From positions 4,120,113 to 4,184,112 of the forward strand of contig VWZW01005507.1 of NCBI GenBank assembly GCA_013397115.1: a stretch of 64,000 bases of DNA, read 5' to 3'. This stretch comes from Edolisoma coerulescens (lineage: Eukaryota > Chordata > Aves > Passeriformes > Campephagidae). Within the stretch, counting starts at the first letter, position 1, and the number at the start of each line of letters is the position of its first letter. Below the pieces are notes generated by a model. That model searched no databases, was not told the DNA's origin, and saw only the letters and a list, made by a program, of their open reading frames with translations. Of this stretch, positions 1 to 13,300 are shown piece by piece. A program made the translations under genes and the position numbers.

Positions 1-1083
1 TTCATGGAAGCACAGCTTCAAGACAAAAGCCAAAGAGAACAGAGATTCCCAGAGCTCCCTGTGATAGCACATCAGCCTGTCCTCACAGTGGGAGGACTGT
101 TTGGCAGACTGGGCACTTTGCATTCTTGAGACAGAAAATGATTTGACCTTTTAATGGCAGTGCTCTGTTGCACAAGGAATTCTCACTGTGTTGCAAACTG
201 ATGAATGGAATGGACTGTGTGTGAAATCCTTGACTGACACAAATACTCTTAGTGGCATCATCCACCTCATTCTCTAACTGAGCTGTGAAAATTAACAATT
301 ACTGGAAATAAGAGTACCCAGACACTAGTACCGGTGGCTGTCACTGCCTCAAAGGCGTTGTCTGGTGTGAATAACTCCAGTGGAACAAAAATCCTGGTAC
401 TGCTGTACTCACTTGTGATCTCAGCTCTGCCAAGTGCTTCAGCTCCTACCAAATCCCACAGATGTTGCTGCAGCTCAGCACTTGCTGTGAACATTTCCCT
501 TGTCAGCCAATTCATAAATCTGGTTTCCAGAGCTCTCTCAGGTCACGAAGGACCGCAGTCTGCTTTTTCAGTGCAGACAAATCTCAAAGTTCTGCCTGTT
601 TGAGACCTGAAGGACATTCCTTGGGAATGGAATTGACTACGGCACACCAATCGTCCTCTGTTCATGCTGAACAGATTATGGAGTAGGTGGAAAGTGGTAA
701 TGTGCAAACAGAAAATGTCAGAAGAATATGAACATTTCTAGTCTCACACCTACGTGGTTTTCTTTTCTTGCAGTAACGTACGACTTGAGAGATCTGGAAT
801 CAAATCCCACTACTGCCACAAATCCATCATGTGGAGTGGGAAAGTCGTGGTATCTCTCTACCTCAGTTTTCCACCTGACAAATGCAGCTAACGCTGCCTT
901 TTGTACCGAGTATCTTTAGACTGCAGTTCCCCACATGCAGTGTTCAGCCCTGCAGCCCCAGCCCCTATAGCAACAGGAGCCTGGGAGGTCTCTGGCAGCT
1001 GGGAGAAGGCTGGAGATGGTTGTGTGCCATCCTAGGCAGAGCCCTGGGCTGCCCTGCCCCGTGTTATGCATCGAGCACTTTAC
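1..1083 (-). other. Intron 33, 5' part (continues beyond the window)
   Basis: Sequence after the exon 33 donor. No continuation of the PH domain (expected WHNVYCV) was found in any frame, so the next exon lies outside the window. No repeats or RNA genes were recognised. Confidence 0.8.
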
Positions 1084-1322
1084 CTGCTGGAGGCTTTCTT
1101 GCTGTGTGTCTCCCACTCGTGCTTGCGGTGTAAGAAGCCCTCCATCTGGGCTGAGGGGATCTCCTGGGTTTTGGCTGGGAGGGTAGCAGCAGTCTGGGCC
1201 TGAACGCCGCTCTTGGCTTTGCGGTCTGACGTCGGGGAAGGAACGGGACTGGACTCTTTGGAACTCGTCCTCTGTTCTGCAGCTCCATTGACCATTTCAT
1301 TGGTTTCTGCGGTTTCTGCCAC
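1084..1322 (-). CDS. SPTBN1: SPTBN1 exon 33: Ser/Pro linker and start of PH domain
   Basis: This 239-nt exon encodes about residues 2137-2215 plus two bases of Arg. It starts VAETAETNEMVNG, contains the phospho-rich linker SSKESSPVPSPTSDRKAK, and reaches MEGFLHRKHEWETHSKKASS, the first strand of the PH domain. The donor is GCAG|GTAAAG. Mammalian beta-II spectrin has ETVD, a reported caspase site, where this gene reads ETAE. The rest of the PH domain is left of the window. Confidence 0.96.
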
Positions 1323-4300
1323 CTAGGAACAGTGGAGAACACGTTCAGGCAGAAGCCCCCAGCACCGAGGCATCCCGCAGTTAATCTGTCTCCCTGCACA
1401 ACGTGGCTGTGTATAAACTTTGCCCGGACAATGACACAGGCCAGTAAGTTCTTTCTCGCACTCCATGGAGACACAGGAGGCCAAGGAAATTAGAAGGTAG
1501 GAATGGATTAGTACCCATTTTATAGGTGGAGAGACGGGAAAATAAGAGCAGCTGAACATCAGTGTGAATTTTACTGTGCTTTGCTCTGCTGGTCAATTCT
1601 TTTAGATATTGTTATTCCTAGAATGAGAGCATTCAATTCTGTTGCTAAGTACTCAAATGTTTGGAACAGTAACAATCACACTTTCTGCAAACCTAGAGGA
1701 ACAGAAGTTATACACATCAGCCACCTTAAATACATTTATGGCATTACTGGGGCATTAAAGATCCATAAAAGGTATTAACTATGAGTCAGCAGAGAAAGAT
1801 GTCACAATCTCCCAGGAGCATTTACAAAAATGTGTGCAATTGATTTGTTTCTGTAAAAGCTCCTTTCCCGCTTTCCCCGTTCCCCTAGTGACACAACAAA
1901 ATCAAAACATGCAGAAATTAGAAAGATTACACCATGCATTTCATCTCCACCATCCCAGTTAGGATATTGGATCGTAAAGACAAGGGGAATGAGGTCATGT
2001 GTCAATTGATCGAGGTCTGGTTCAGACTGGCGTTATTAGGTGGATTGGATTTTGGTTAAAGGAACTGAAAACCACCACAGTCACACAGCATCACACACTA
2101 TTTACCCCCAAACAAAGACAGAACCAAGGCCTTGCCCATCACTTGCTTTGTTGGTCGCGTTGCCTGGTGCACTGGGATCGATAGCCTAGAGAGCAGCCGT
2201 GTTTCCAGCAGCTCTCACTGGTCAAGCTGGCGACGTCTTCAGGAGCCATTCATCCAAAAATCATTTAAATTGGAATCCTAATGGCTATAAGCTTTTGAAA
2301 TGCAGCTTGGTCCCAGTTTTTTTTTCTTGTACCATTACTTTGATGTGTAGAGCCGTTGGCAGCAGCTCGGGAGTTACACAACCAGTGTGTAGTATTATTA
2401 TTAGCAAGTTACTAAAGCTCAGTGCTGCTAATGCTCTAGTAGATTACAAACATTCTGGACTGGTTTTATGCAGACAAGCAGGTTTTTGTGAATGGCACAA
2501 TAATTAGACATTCCCACTTCTGCACAGGGCCTGGACAAATCAAAAGCAGCCAAATTATTATGCAACAAACTCAATTTTGCCACCGTTTGCTAGAACTTCT
2601 TATACCTGCCCAGTATCCATTATTGTGCCTCACACCTTGTACCTCACCATTGGCCTAGGAAGATCTGAGTGTCAGCTTGCTCTGAACATGGGAAGGATTG
2701 GTTAACTGCCTTTAGCAACCTAAACCTCCAGAGTACAGACACTACACCCTCAAACAGGGAGAGAATCACAGCTCACATTGCACTTCAGTCAGATCTGGTT
2801 TACCCTGTCCCTACAGACACGTAGCCTTACGCTGCTCCTTCACAATTAGGATCAATCTAAGCCATCAACCGTCACTACTTCTATCCAAATCTCAAAGTAG
2901 AGCAAAAATGTTGCATTAAAGAGGGGGAGAGGGTAAATAGATGAGACTGAAGATTATCCAAACACTGCCAGAACACAGGTAGCGGAATGAACAACCCCTG
3001 AGTCACCATTCATCACCCATGTCAACCACCCACGGCCAACAGGTCCCTTCAAGAACAAGGAGAGCCCTTTGCACACCTTTCTGTCCCGTGACAGCTCCTG
3101 AACCTCAAACTCTGCTCTGCCACTGGCTGGAGCCCTGTCTGAGGGACCTGAAACCTCTGACCAACACTGAGGAATCACATAGCCCACAGGAACTCATTTC
3201 CACAACTTAAATGAATTCCCCAGGAGTACCTGGCCCCTGCGCTGACACAGAAAGCAGCACGTTTGCTGGAGCGGTACCAGCCAGACATGAAAATAGGGCT
3301 GATTTGGGGGTACCTAGAACCCCTAATCTGAGGTAAACCAAACCAGTTTCAAACCAGCAGCCACTGCACTCAATGTGTTTTATGGGAAATAATACAGAAT
3401 TCAGTGCTGCAATCTGCAACTCTGTGGCTTTGAACAGTAACTGCCAACTTCAATCACACCATCAGACCCGCACCTTCTACATCAAATTCTACCGGTTGTA
3501 AAAGGCCTATGAAAAGCTTTTCTGATGCTCTTTCAGGTTTTATTTCCTTTCACGTGTTATCTACAATTAACAGAAAACAAGCAAAATAAATCATGAACAG
3601 CTCTGCAAAGGATGTGTCATGAAAATGGAGAAAAAACAGGAGCTGACCACACTTTAATGGAAACATGCGTGGGGCATGCAGAGACAATGCCACGGAGGAC
3701 AAACAGCAACAGCAAACTCCTGTTACAACACAACAGGTCTCGTGTACATGATACAGTTCTCTCAGTGGGGCCTGAGGGGTTAGTTGGAAGTGCTTTAGTG
3801 GCTACTCTGGAAATCTTTAAAGCAGGACTGAGACATGCAACAAGACAGGTGGTGACAATGACAGAGGCGCCCCTTTGCATTTCACAGTGCTTGAAGCAGC
3901 ATCTGCTCAGTTCATTGACTCAAGGCTCTGCCCCGCAGCTGAAGAACCAGATGATTTGCTTGGTTCAGGTGCAAACAGATGCCACCCGCTAGGCTGTTCT
4001 GGCAAAAGGACCTTCCTAATGCCTTTAGCCAAACCCACAGGCTGCAATAAATAGCTGAAATCCTACTCTTCTAGTGCTAGAAATGATGACCTTAATCGAT
4101 GACTTACTTTTTCTTCATCGTCATAAAAGGGGAATTTTTATGTAAGTGTACTAATACAAATAAAAAAAAGTCTATCGCTGTAAATTCCTCTATAGACTAC
4201 TTTTTCACCAGAATACATGTGAAGGCTCTGCAGATGGTGGAGTCTGAAGCTACAGCTATCTTGCCCTGAGAACTGGCACACTTTCGAGGCACAGGGCAGC

Positions 4301-7300
4301 CACCAGAGCATCCCTATAAATTCATACGGAATTTTTAAAAGCATTAAGAAGCTATATGTTGTTATCCTGACAAAAGAAAAAAAAAAACAAAACATGCATC
4401 ATGAAGTGGAAAGACAAAAGTACAGTTACTGAAGCACATCCTTTCAATCACCACTCTCAGTTCACAAGCTCAGCCCACACAGAACAATCCAGCTGCACTG
4501 CTCAGCCAGTTGTCAGAAGCCAAAATTCTGACCAACAGCAGCACATCTTGTGCCTCACAGCAGAACTGACACAGCTCTGTACACCCGAGGTATTGCAACA
4601 CAGGACTCAACAAACTGAGCTCGAAAGTTCTCATGGAAGACTGAAGTGCAGATAGCAAAGATGAACATGGAAATGCATTATGTAGCATGGCAATAAAATA
4701 AAATTTCAAAAGAAGCAAACAGGTGATGTATAAGGCTGTGCTAACCAACAAGATGACGGTCTGGGACGTGCTTGAAGATCACCTCACATTCCCTGCCACA
4801 ACTATACAGAATTTATAAACACTAGAATGTACAACAGCTCACTCCAGGACTGAATGCTAAAGAAGAACCAAAAGGTTTTATTTCCAGAAAGAGAAAGGTG
4901 GAACTGCCGTGTACTGAGGAGCATCGGCAGAGTCTGTGTGCAGATTCAGACCTAACTGGGATGGGCTTCTTAAAGCCAAACTTGTGCTGAAAGGCATTTC
5001 CTGCCAGAGCCCTCGGCTGGGACTCGTGTTTGCTCTGTAGCACTGTAAGAGCCCCGACAGCCACGGATCCCAGCCTGCCAGGAGCCTTTCCTGCACTGAA
5101 TGTGACCCCAGAGAACCAGGTTCAGTAACTAAGAGAAGTATCCTTTCACTCAAAGCATTAACTGAAACAAGGAGGCTCTGCAGGAAGGAGATGGGGAAGG
5201 GAGCCAGATTCAGCTCCTGTGCTGCATCAGCTCCAGAGACATTTACTGGCATTGTCACGGCTGCACGTGAGGACTCTTGGCATGCACCCTGACTCCACTG
5301 GGACACCCCCTATCAAGAAGGAGCGAGTGAGGCATGGAGCATTCAGCCTGCACCTATGTATAATAAAGAGCTGGGATTTTAGACAACGTATTTTATTTAG
5401 TTTTAAAAGAAAAGCATCACAACCTCTCCCCAAGGGGCTACACCCTGCTCTCATTTACACCCCTGCCCAGAAATCAAATTGCTGTAGTGCCACCTGGACA
5501 GGACCAAGGCCAAACGGGGCGCCAACACAGCAAGATCACAACTCTGCATGAGGACTAAACCCCCAGATAAATCTAGATAATGGTTTTGAATGGTTTATTT
5601 CACGTTTATTTGTCTCTGCGGTCAAGGAGTCCATTCTGCATGGAATGTTATACAAACTAACCTTAAGGCTTTTATTTGTCCACAGTCACACTCCCCCCTC
5701 CCAGCCCTTCCTGCCCAGCTCACTTGTGTGGATTATCTTTGGCCTGGTACATAACTCTTGCTAATGCAGCTGATTTAATAAAGTTGCCGTGCTGAGACCT
5801 GTTAGTATAACTCGATGCGTCATACCTGTCAGGTCCTAGTGCTCTTCTTCATTAGGATGTAATCTCATTACATCTCAATTACTCATATAAAGGACGCTTT
5901 CGCTGGAAAATCTTAATGCTATTAGCGACATGAAAAACTCACAGTAAATAACATGAAATAAATGTGTCACCTTAAAGCAACTGAGTGTCAGTGGGGAGAT
6001 TCAAATAAACAAAGATTAAAGTGAAGCAAATATATGTCCAAGGGGCTGCTAATTAAATAAAAGTCAACTGATGGGAAGGAAGAGAAAAGCAGCAGGGAAA
6101 TCTGAAGCCAAAAGATTAAACCAGTACCAGTAAACCATACTGAAAAAAGGTTTCTGTTGCTGCAAGTGATTCTGTGGGTCACAGTCCAGACCACGAGCGG
6201 TCATTGGCTGTCCGTCTGCTAATAAAGTTTTTGTAGTTTTGGTAGGTTTGGGAGCGGTAACTAACCCGTGGAGATTCCTGGTCTGAGGGCAAACCGTTTT
6301 GGGAAACTTGTTCTCCTTTTGTCCCATCCCTGTCGGAGAGAGGAAAAAGAAAAGAAATTGTATAAGGTCCTTGGAAGTCACCCATCTTGTTCAACAAAAT
6401 GAGATTTTCTTACTGAATATTAATTTAAGAAATTTAAGCATGTTCCTAAAATCCTGAGGCCCAACTGAATAAACCCAGTGTGAAGTGAGATTTAACCAGA
6501 CTTTACTGAGAGTTACCTTACAAATAAACCTCCTCCCACCACATAAGCAAGTTCATAAATGTCAATGTTCCATGGATGCAGCTTAAAATCTGTAACTGAT
6601 GCTCATCAAAGAAAAAAGCCAAGATTGTTCAGAAACTGCAATTCATGGCCCACGGGGTGTAAAACCAGTATTCCTACTTTTGGGCCAGGGCTGCCTCAGC
6701 AGTGACAACTGGAAAACGGGAACTTAGCAGGGAATTCAGGGACTTGGGAGAGGTCCTGTCCCCATAAACCACCAAGTCTTCTAACAAGGGTCATGTTACA
6801 AACCCATACAACCTCCTCTCCTTTTACAGCACACTTTCAGCCCAAGGGTTCCCCAAGGGAAGTGCAGAGTCCAGCTCACCATTGCTGCTGGGAGTCTCCA
6901 TCCTCTGCAACCTTGGTCTCCGGAGTGGGCGGCTGCCTCTTCCGCTCCTCCTCCTCTTGCTGCCGACGGACTTCCAGCAGTTCCAGCTGGGACAGGAAAC
7001 ATTTTTTATTTAAAAACACTGCTCATTTTTCATGGGGCGTTCTAGAAACTAACAATAAGTCAGTATGTTTTTCTGAAACATTACTGAAATTAAAGTGAAT
7101 GGGGATAAAATTGGAAGGCATCAGTCTTTAAAAGCATCATTCATGCCAAATGGCACTGAATTTGTCAGGGAGGGCATCAGCATTAGACCCTCTGATAGCA
7201 GCCTACCACTGGCCATCTCTATTTTCCAACTCATTCTATTAGAACAAAACCCAGACAAACAAGAAAACAGACCAAGTTATTAAAATATCCAAAAGCAACA

Positions 7301-10300
7301 TCTTCTTGTGTGCTTGCCAAACACAGAAATAAAATGTTCCATGTCTGAATCCTTGAAATTACCCATCTTCATAAAACCAGCCTGATTTGTGAAGACGCTG
7401 AGAAACTCCAGTTCCTTTTGTCTGCAGCAGTGACGCTCAGTCTGTGTGAAAACCCAGGCCACTTCAACTGTAGTGTCTAAAGCCAAATTGTTCTCCAAAG
7501 ATGGTAAAATGCTCTCCAAGCATTAATGATTGACATTGCAGCCGCGTTCAAAATGGGGCATGGGGGTTTTTTTGCTTATTGTGTCTTCCTAGGGGACAAT
7601 ACAGCCTTGCACTGGAGCAGTCACAACACAACGAACATCACTATTACTGCCCCCTTCCCACCACTGCCATCTTTAACCAAAAATGATTTATAAAGTGTTC
7701 GGATCTGGGTCTCTTCATTCTGATTCACCCTTCCCTTTAGAGCCCAACCAGTACAGCAGAAGGCTAGAGCAAACTGCTCAGCTCTGAAATTTCCTTCTGG
7801 GTCATCACTCCCAGGCCCGAGACAGCTCCTGCTGACTCTTGAGGTCATTTATCATTTAAGCTTTTTCCTTGCAGGTCGTTGAGTTCAAATTAACCAGAGA
7901 GGGTTTTTTAGTATGGCTGGAAACACGAAACTTCAGGCTCTGGGTGGTTGGCTGAGGTCGATCAACAACCAACCAACAAATGGAGATCAGGCTGGTGATG
8001 CTGGGAGTTATTCCAAACCATCAGCCAAGAGGAGTGGCCAGGGAGGTTCAGACACTCACCGTGGTCAGTCTCTCCAGCGCTGCAAACCTCTCGTCCCAGG
8101 TAGCTGCGGATTTCTCAAACGCTTCGTGCCGCTTGATTAATTTTTCCACCTCATCAACGCTCTGCCCTATTTCACGACTGGACAGGTAGGGCTCCTGTCC
8201 CAGCAGCCAGGCCTCAGCCACGCTTGCATCTCTGGAGAACTGGTGCACCTCCAAAACTGAGCAAAGAGGGCACAGGTGTCAGTGCCATTAATGTCACAAA
8301 GAAGAGCATCATGGAGTCATCAGGCAGCTTTGGGATTTACCTAAACACAGCTCAGGGAACAAAGTACATGCACTTGGCTAAGTGTTTCCCTTAGCTAAGT
8401 TCAGTGAAACTGATCATTGAAAAGACAGAAATTTCGCCTGTTGGCTTTGCTTTAAGGAAAAATGAAAGTTTCATTTTGCAAGTTGAGTGTGGTTTCTTTG
8501 TTCTAATCTGCTGTAACCTACTAACTTCAGCATAGAAGTTGGAATGTGACACCTGCAAAATACAACGAAGTTACTGCACCGAGCTCCAAATTTGATCATA
8601 TAGAGCAAGACCTTTGGTGCAGGTTTCTTGGTTTCAAATTCTCCATTATTTAACAACCAACAGGTGTGAACCTTGCAGCTATTCCGGCACAAACACACTT
8701 CCAAGCACTCTAACGGAAAAGTGAGGAGCTGCAGGGCTTTTTCAAGGCCCAGAAAGGCACAATGAAGAGAGTTAGATACAGCCCAGCCCAAAAGAAAACC
8801 AAGGGTGTCCTTACTCAGTCTCAGCCACTCCCATCTGTCTTCCCATTTGTCAATCATTTCTTTTCTCTTTTCCGTCAGCTGCAGGAGCTTTTCCTTGATC
8901 TGGATGGAGAGCAGAGAGCAGGGCTGTTACACAAGCACCAGGCAGCAGCTCCCCCCACCCTGCACTGACAGACACCGCACGAGTTCCTCAGGAAGTGACT
9001 TCACTGTGCAAACAACAGCTGCTTTTCTCTTCCAAGTATAAATAAATGTGACATTTCCATTAAAATATCACATTTGCATAAGTATTCCGTGTCTGTTAAA
9101 AGCTACAGCACATAGAATATTTGATAAAAGGGTGTAATGGGCAAACAAATGTAAATAGTGCAACCAGGCACTGAATCTTCTGCCCTTTTACAGCGAATAA
9201 TGCAAAATGTGCTGCTCAGGATTGTTGCAGAAGCTCTCCCCTTCCTGAGAGGAAGTGCCTCACAATGTCTGGTTATCCTCCCTTCCCCAAAGGGAGGCAG
9301 GAGAACCAAGGGCTAAGCCTCTATCCTCTGGCCTAGACATATCAGAAAATAAATCAAGGCTTTAAGCAGTTGGATATGGTTCTCTTAATATTCCTTGAAT
9401 TTACTCTCTACACAACAAACATTTTCTTGCTCATTACCCTAGCAGGCCTCTCCACAGCATTCCATTTCCCCTGCAGGAAGTTCAGGCTGTCTCATAGCTG
9501 CCTCTTCCCTTGCTCAAGGAAGACACCTTTCCATCCCAGAGCCATTCTCCACAGAATGGAATGCAGCAGCTTCTTTGCACTTTCTGGGCTGAAAATGACA
9601 CTTTGAACCTCGATGCCACCTCTGCTACCCACCATGAATTCCCAGAGTGAAGTTATACTCTGATTTCCCAGCAGCACATGAGTGCACCAGTCCCTGAGGT
9701 GACACTTGTCATTATTCCTCTGTGGGTGACACAGGGCAGGTTTCTCCCATGGAAAGAACCCCCAGGAGCCCATGGCTGTATGCAGGGAGCACAGTACCTC
9801 CTCAGATGCGTAGTGTTTCCTGGCCAGCAGAGACTTGCCAAGCTCAATGCACGTAGTGAAGCTGTCGTTTCGGGCATCAATTTCTGCTTTGATCCCCTGG
9901 TGATTGTTCATGAGGAGTTCCACAGATGAAACATCCCTAAAATGACCAGAAACACAGATTTCAGATGTAATAGCTGCTACATTTACAAACTGACCCACAA
10001 CTCAATGAGGAAAAAATGGATTCCTGGATTGTCTTTACAGTTCAGGAAGCCTTTCCTTAGGAACAGCACCATTCTGGCCTGAATCAGAGACCAAATAACC
10101 CAATTTTCCAAGGCTGTTATTCCAGCAGCCACTCCCAAGTTGCTGCAGCAGCAGGCTCTGAAAGCCACTCTCAGTGATACTGAGCCTTACAAATGTTCCT
10201 CAGCTGACCTACAGCCTTATCTTCTGATGGAGAAGAGATGCCTCACATTACCTTGGCTTTTCCTGGGCTTCTATCTGCCGGATAACGTCTTCCATCCAGA

Positions 10301-13300
10301 GCATGAGATCCCGAACCATGCTGAAGAAGCGGAATTTGTCTCCTGTGTCCACCAGCCTCACCCTGCGGCCCTCACAGGCATCCAGCAGTGCCTTCCATGC
10401 CTCTAGGACCTCATTTTCCCTCTTCTGGATGTCATCGGCCTTGTCCCCAGCGTAGGCAGCCTGGAGGCGTGCTGCATCCTCCTGCAGCTGTCGCACCTGT
10501 GGCGGTTTAGGAGAGACAAAGCCGTCAGCGCCTTTGTGACTCCTGAATCGCAAATGCAGGGACGCCGATCTGCTAATTCATCACCTGAGGGGCTTTCTAA
10601 AGTCACTGCAAATGCATTTGGTCTGTTGACACTAGAAAGGTCTGTGCTGTTTTTAAGCCAGTATTATCCCTCAGAGAACACTGCTGGGTCAAGGGACACC
10701 CAAAACAGCAAAGATTTGCCACTGCCTGAACTCACTGCAAGACACGGTGCCAAAACAAAGTGACTGTTACATGTCAGGGCAAACGGGGACCATTTTCATC
10801 ATCAAACTCCCCTCCTCTCACACAAGTGACAATGGCACTTGGGAATTCTATATCCAAACCACTACTCCACTTGACAGAGGTCATTTTTCAAAAACGTAGC
10901 TAATGACTTCAAAGAGAAGAAAATTTGGAAATGTTAAGAACCTTCTACTATTAGAAATCTTTTCCTTTCAAACGCTGTCTTGGAATGGCAAATGCTAATT
11001 CCTGACTGTTTTCCATCTTTTTCAAGCCAGGAAACATTCCATTAGCTCTTGTCTAATAATTATTTTTTTAGCATCAAATCAAACAGCCTTCTAGCTACAG
11101 GCACAGAGACCATGCCTCTCTCATAATGATCCATCTCGGTGCTCTGGCTGTTTCACCCAGAAATTATCCTAAGTGCTTTCCCCACAGCCCTGTGCTGTGA
11201 TTACATATTCCTTCATTTAGGTCTTGATTATAATTACCTTTTTGAGAGACTGGGATTGATGTTTTGTGAATGTCTCCCATTTTCTGTATAAAATCTACAG
11301 CTTCTGAAACCTGGGAAATCAAATGCTTGCTCTATCTCCTTTGTTTTAGTGTAAATTGCTATATAACCGAGAATTGGCTGGCAGCTGGGCCATAAAAGCT
11401 CTTTCCTGACCTACCGGGATAAATACAATCAGTTGTAATTCCTCCATTCCTTAAGCAACTTGTTCCCTTCCCAAATTCTCCTTGTGGCAGCTGAATGTTG
11501 TATTTTGATTTAGAATCCCCCCTGTGCTGTATGAGCAGCTGCCACCTTCTACTTGACACACCTTGGCTTCAAAGGATTCAGAATTGGATCAAGTTTGGAT
11601 GCTTTAAAAAAATCTTTGCCTGAACTGTGGATTTTAAATCTCTTTCACTCTTAGGAAGCACCAAGAAAGGCCATATTTAATTCAGAATGCTCAGGTTCAT
11701 AACCAAGTCAGAAAGCCTCTGTGTAGGTCTTTGTCTCTCAGAAAGGAAAAATAAACAGTGCCTGGCACAAAGGGGTTCATTGGGGCTTTTTGGTGTTTTT
11801 AAAACGCAAAAAACCCCAACTGACCAACCAAAATAAAATCAAACCTCTAAAAGCCAACCAGGCTTATACATTCCCTCATATTTTGTACTTTAAATCAATC
11901 CAGAAGCTCTCTGCCTTTCTCATTTCTTCTTCAACCAAGGATAGGAAATGGAATAACATCCAACAATTGCCAACATGTTCAGAAGCCCGTGTACTTACAG
12001 ATTGCTACTTTAGATAATCAACCGAATGCAATGGCAGAGCAGCAGACAGACAGATAAGAAAAGGATGCAGGTGAGGTTATTCCCACAGCACTACACGTGG
12101 GAAGCAGCTGGCAGCACTCTGTCTCCCAGCCACGGAGCATCCAAGGGCAGCAGCAAACTCTGCAGCTCAGGTTCCCACACCCACAGTTCACCTGCCACAC
12201 ACCTGGGTGCCCAGGGCCTGGATATCGTGCTCAAACGTTGTGTGCATTCGCTGTAGTGTTTCCACTGTGTTTTGGTCTCTACCAAGCTCCTCGGGCAGTT
12301 TCTTGTGTTTGTCTTGGATACGTCCTAGGATCTCCTTGGCATCGTGGTAAAATTTGTGCAGTTCATAAGAGGCTGCAAGGATTTGTGTTCTCGTGTCGAT
12401 GAGCTCCAGGAGATCCGCCCAGGCCTCATTGAGTCCGTCCTTCCACTCGGCGATTGTGGCAGCGTCCGAGTGGCCGGAGTTGATGAGTTCATCTGCCATG
12501 TGGTTGACAGTATCCACTCGCTCCTGCCCGATGTTCCCGGTGTCCCGGGCGAATTCCCGGAACCGCTCCTGCAGCATCTGGAAGGCAGAGAAAGAGCCTC
12601 GTGCAGCGCTGTGGCTACAGAGAGACCTGAGCCAGCCAAGCCACCCCCTGCGAGCAGCACCCAGAGAGGGCCCCTCCAAGGACTCACCGTGACGTGCTCA
12701 TAGTCCTGGCCCAGCTCGTGGGACCCTGCCACCACCTCCCTCTCGGCGATCCACTGCTCCAGGTCATCCACCTCGCGGTTGAGCTGGAACAGCCGGTGCC
12801 TCTCGTCCAGCTTGCCCCTCCTCTCCTCAGCGAGGTCCTTCAGGCCCGCGTAGAGCTTGTCCACCTTGGACTGGCGCATGCTGATGCGCTCGCTGGAAAA
12901 CCAAACAGCACTGAGTCTGCATTGCCTTTGCAAGCAAAACCAAATGGGGACAACTGCAAGGAATAAAAGTCTCCTGGGGTATTTAATCCACAGAAGGCAT
13001 GTCTGCTGCAGGCAGGAATTCCACTCGGACAGGCCGGACCGATCCTCTGCTGGCAGAGGTGGCAGCAATAGCTGGGAAACTTGTCTGTCCTGTACTGTAA
13101 CCCCCTGGCTTTAGAGAGGGGAGCTGGAATCCAGCTCTCCATTTGTCTGGCCACAGATCACACCAGTCTTCTCCCAAAGCTACAGGCAGGATCTGAGCTG
13201 CTGAGGCAGGGAGCAGTTCCTTTTCAGTTCAACTCTGCTTCAGAGTTCAGCAGTACTCATGGGTTTCTTACCCCCTAAAGCTCAGCATTTGCACAAGGGA

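Larger units (their letters stand above)
1323..6265 (-). other. Intron 32 (4.94 kb), including the short-isoform 3' end
   Basis: For the long isoform this is a GT-AG intron with acceptor gttcctag. Its first 87 nt are the short-isoform tail, and the next 600 nt or so are its likely 3' UTR. An 11-A run lies at 4377-4387. No transposon or RNA gene was recognised between 1323 and 5590. Confidence 0.85.

Noticed and set aside
1064..1474. 136-residue minus-strand open frame over exon 33
   Set aside because: It is a shadow of exon 33 in another frame. Only the SPTBN1 frame is homologous and phase-consistent.
12344..12966. Plus-strand open frames opposite exons 25-26
   Set aside because: They are antisense shadows of highly conserved, GC-rich spectrin exons with no similarity of their own.
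12325..13068. 247-residue minus-strand open frame across exons 25-26
   Set aside because: It runs through the exon 25 frame and the 110-bp intron, then leaves the true exon 26 frame. The spliced model keeps the spectrin frame on both sides.
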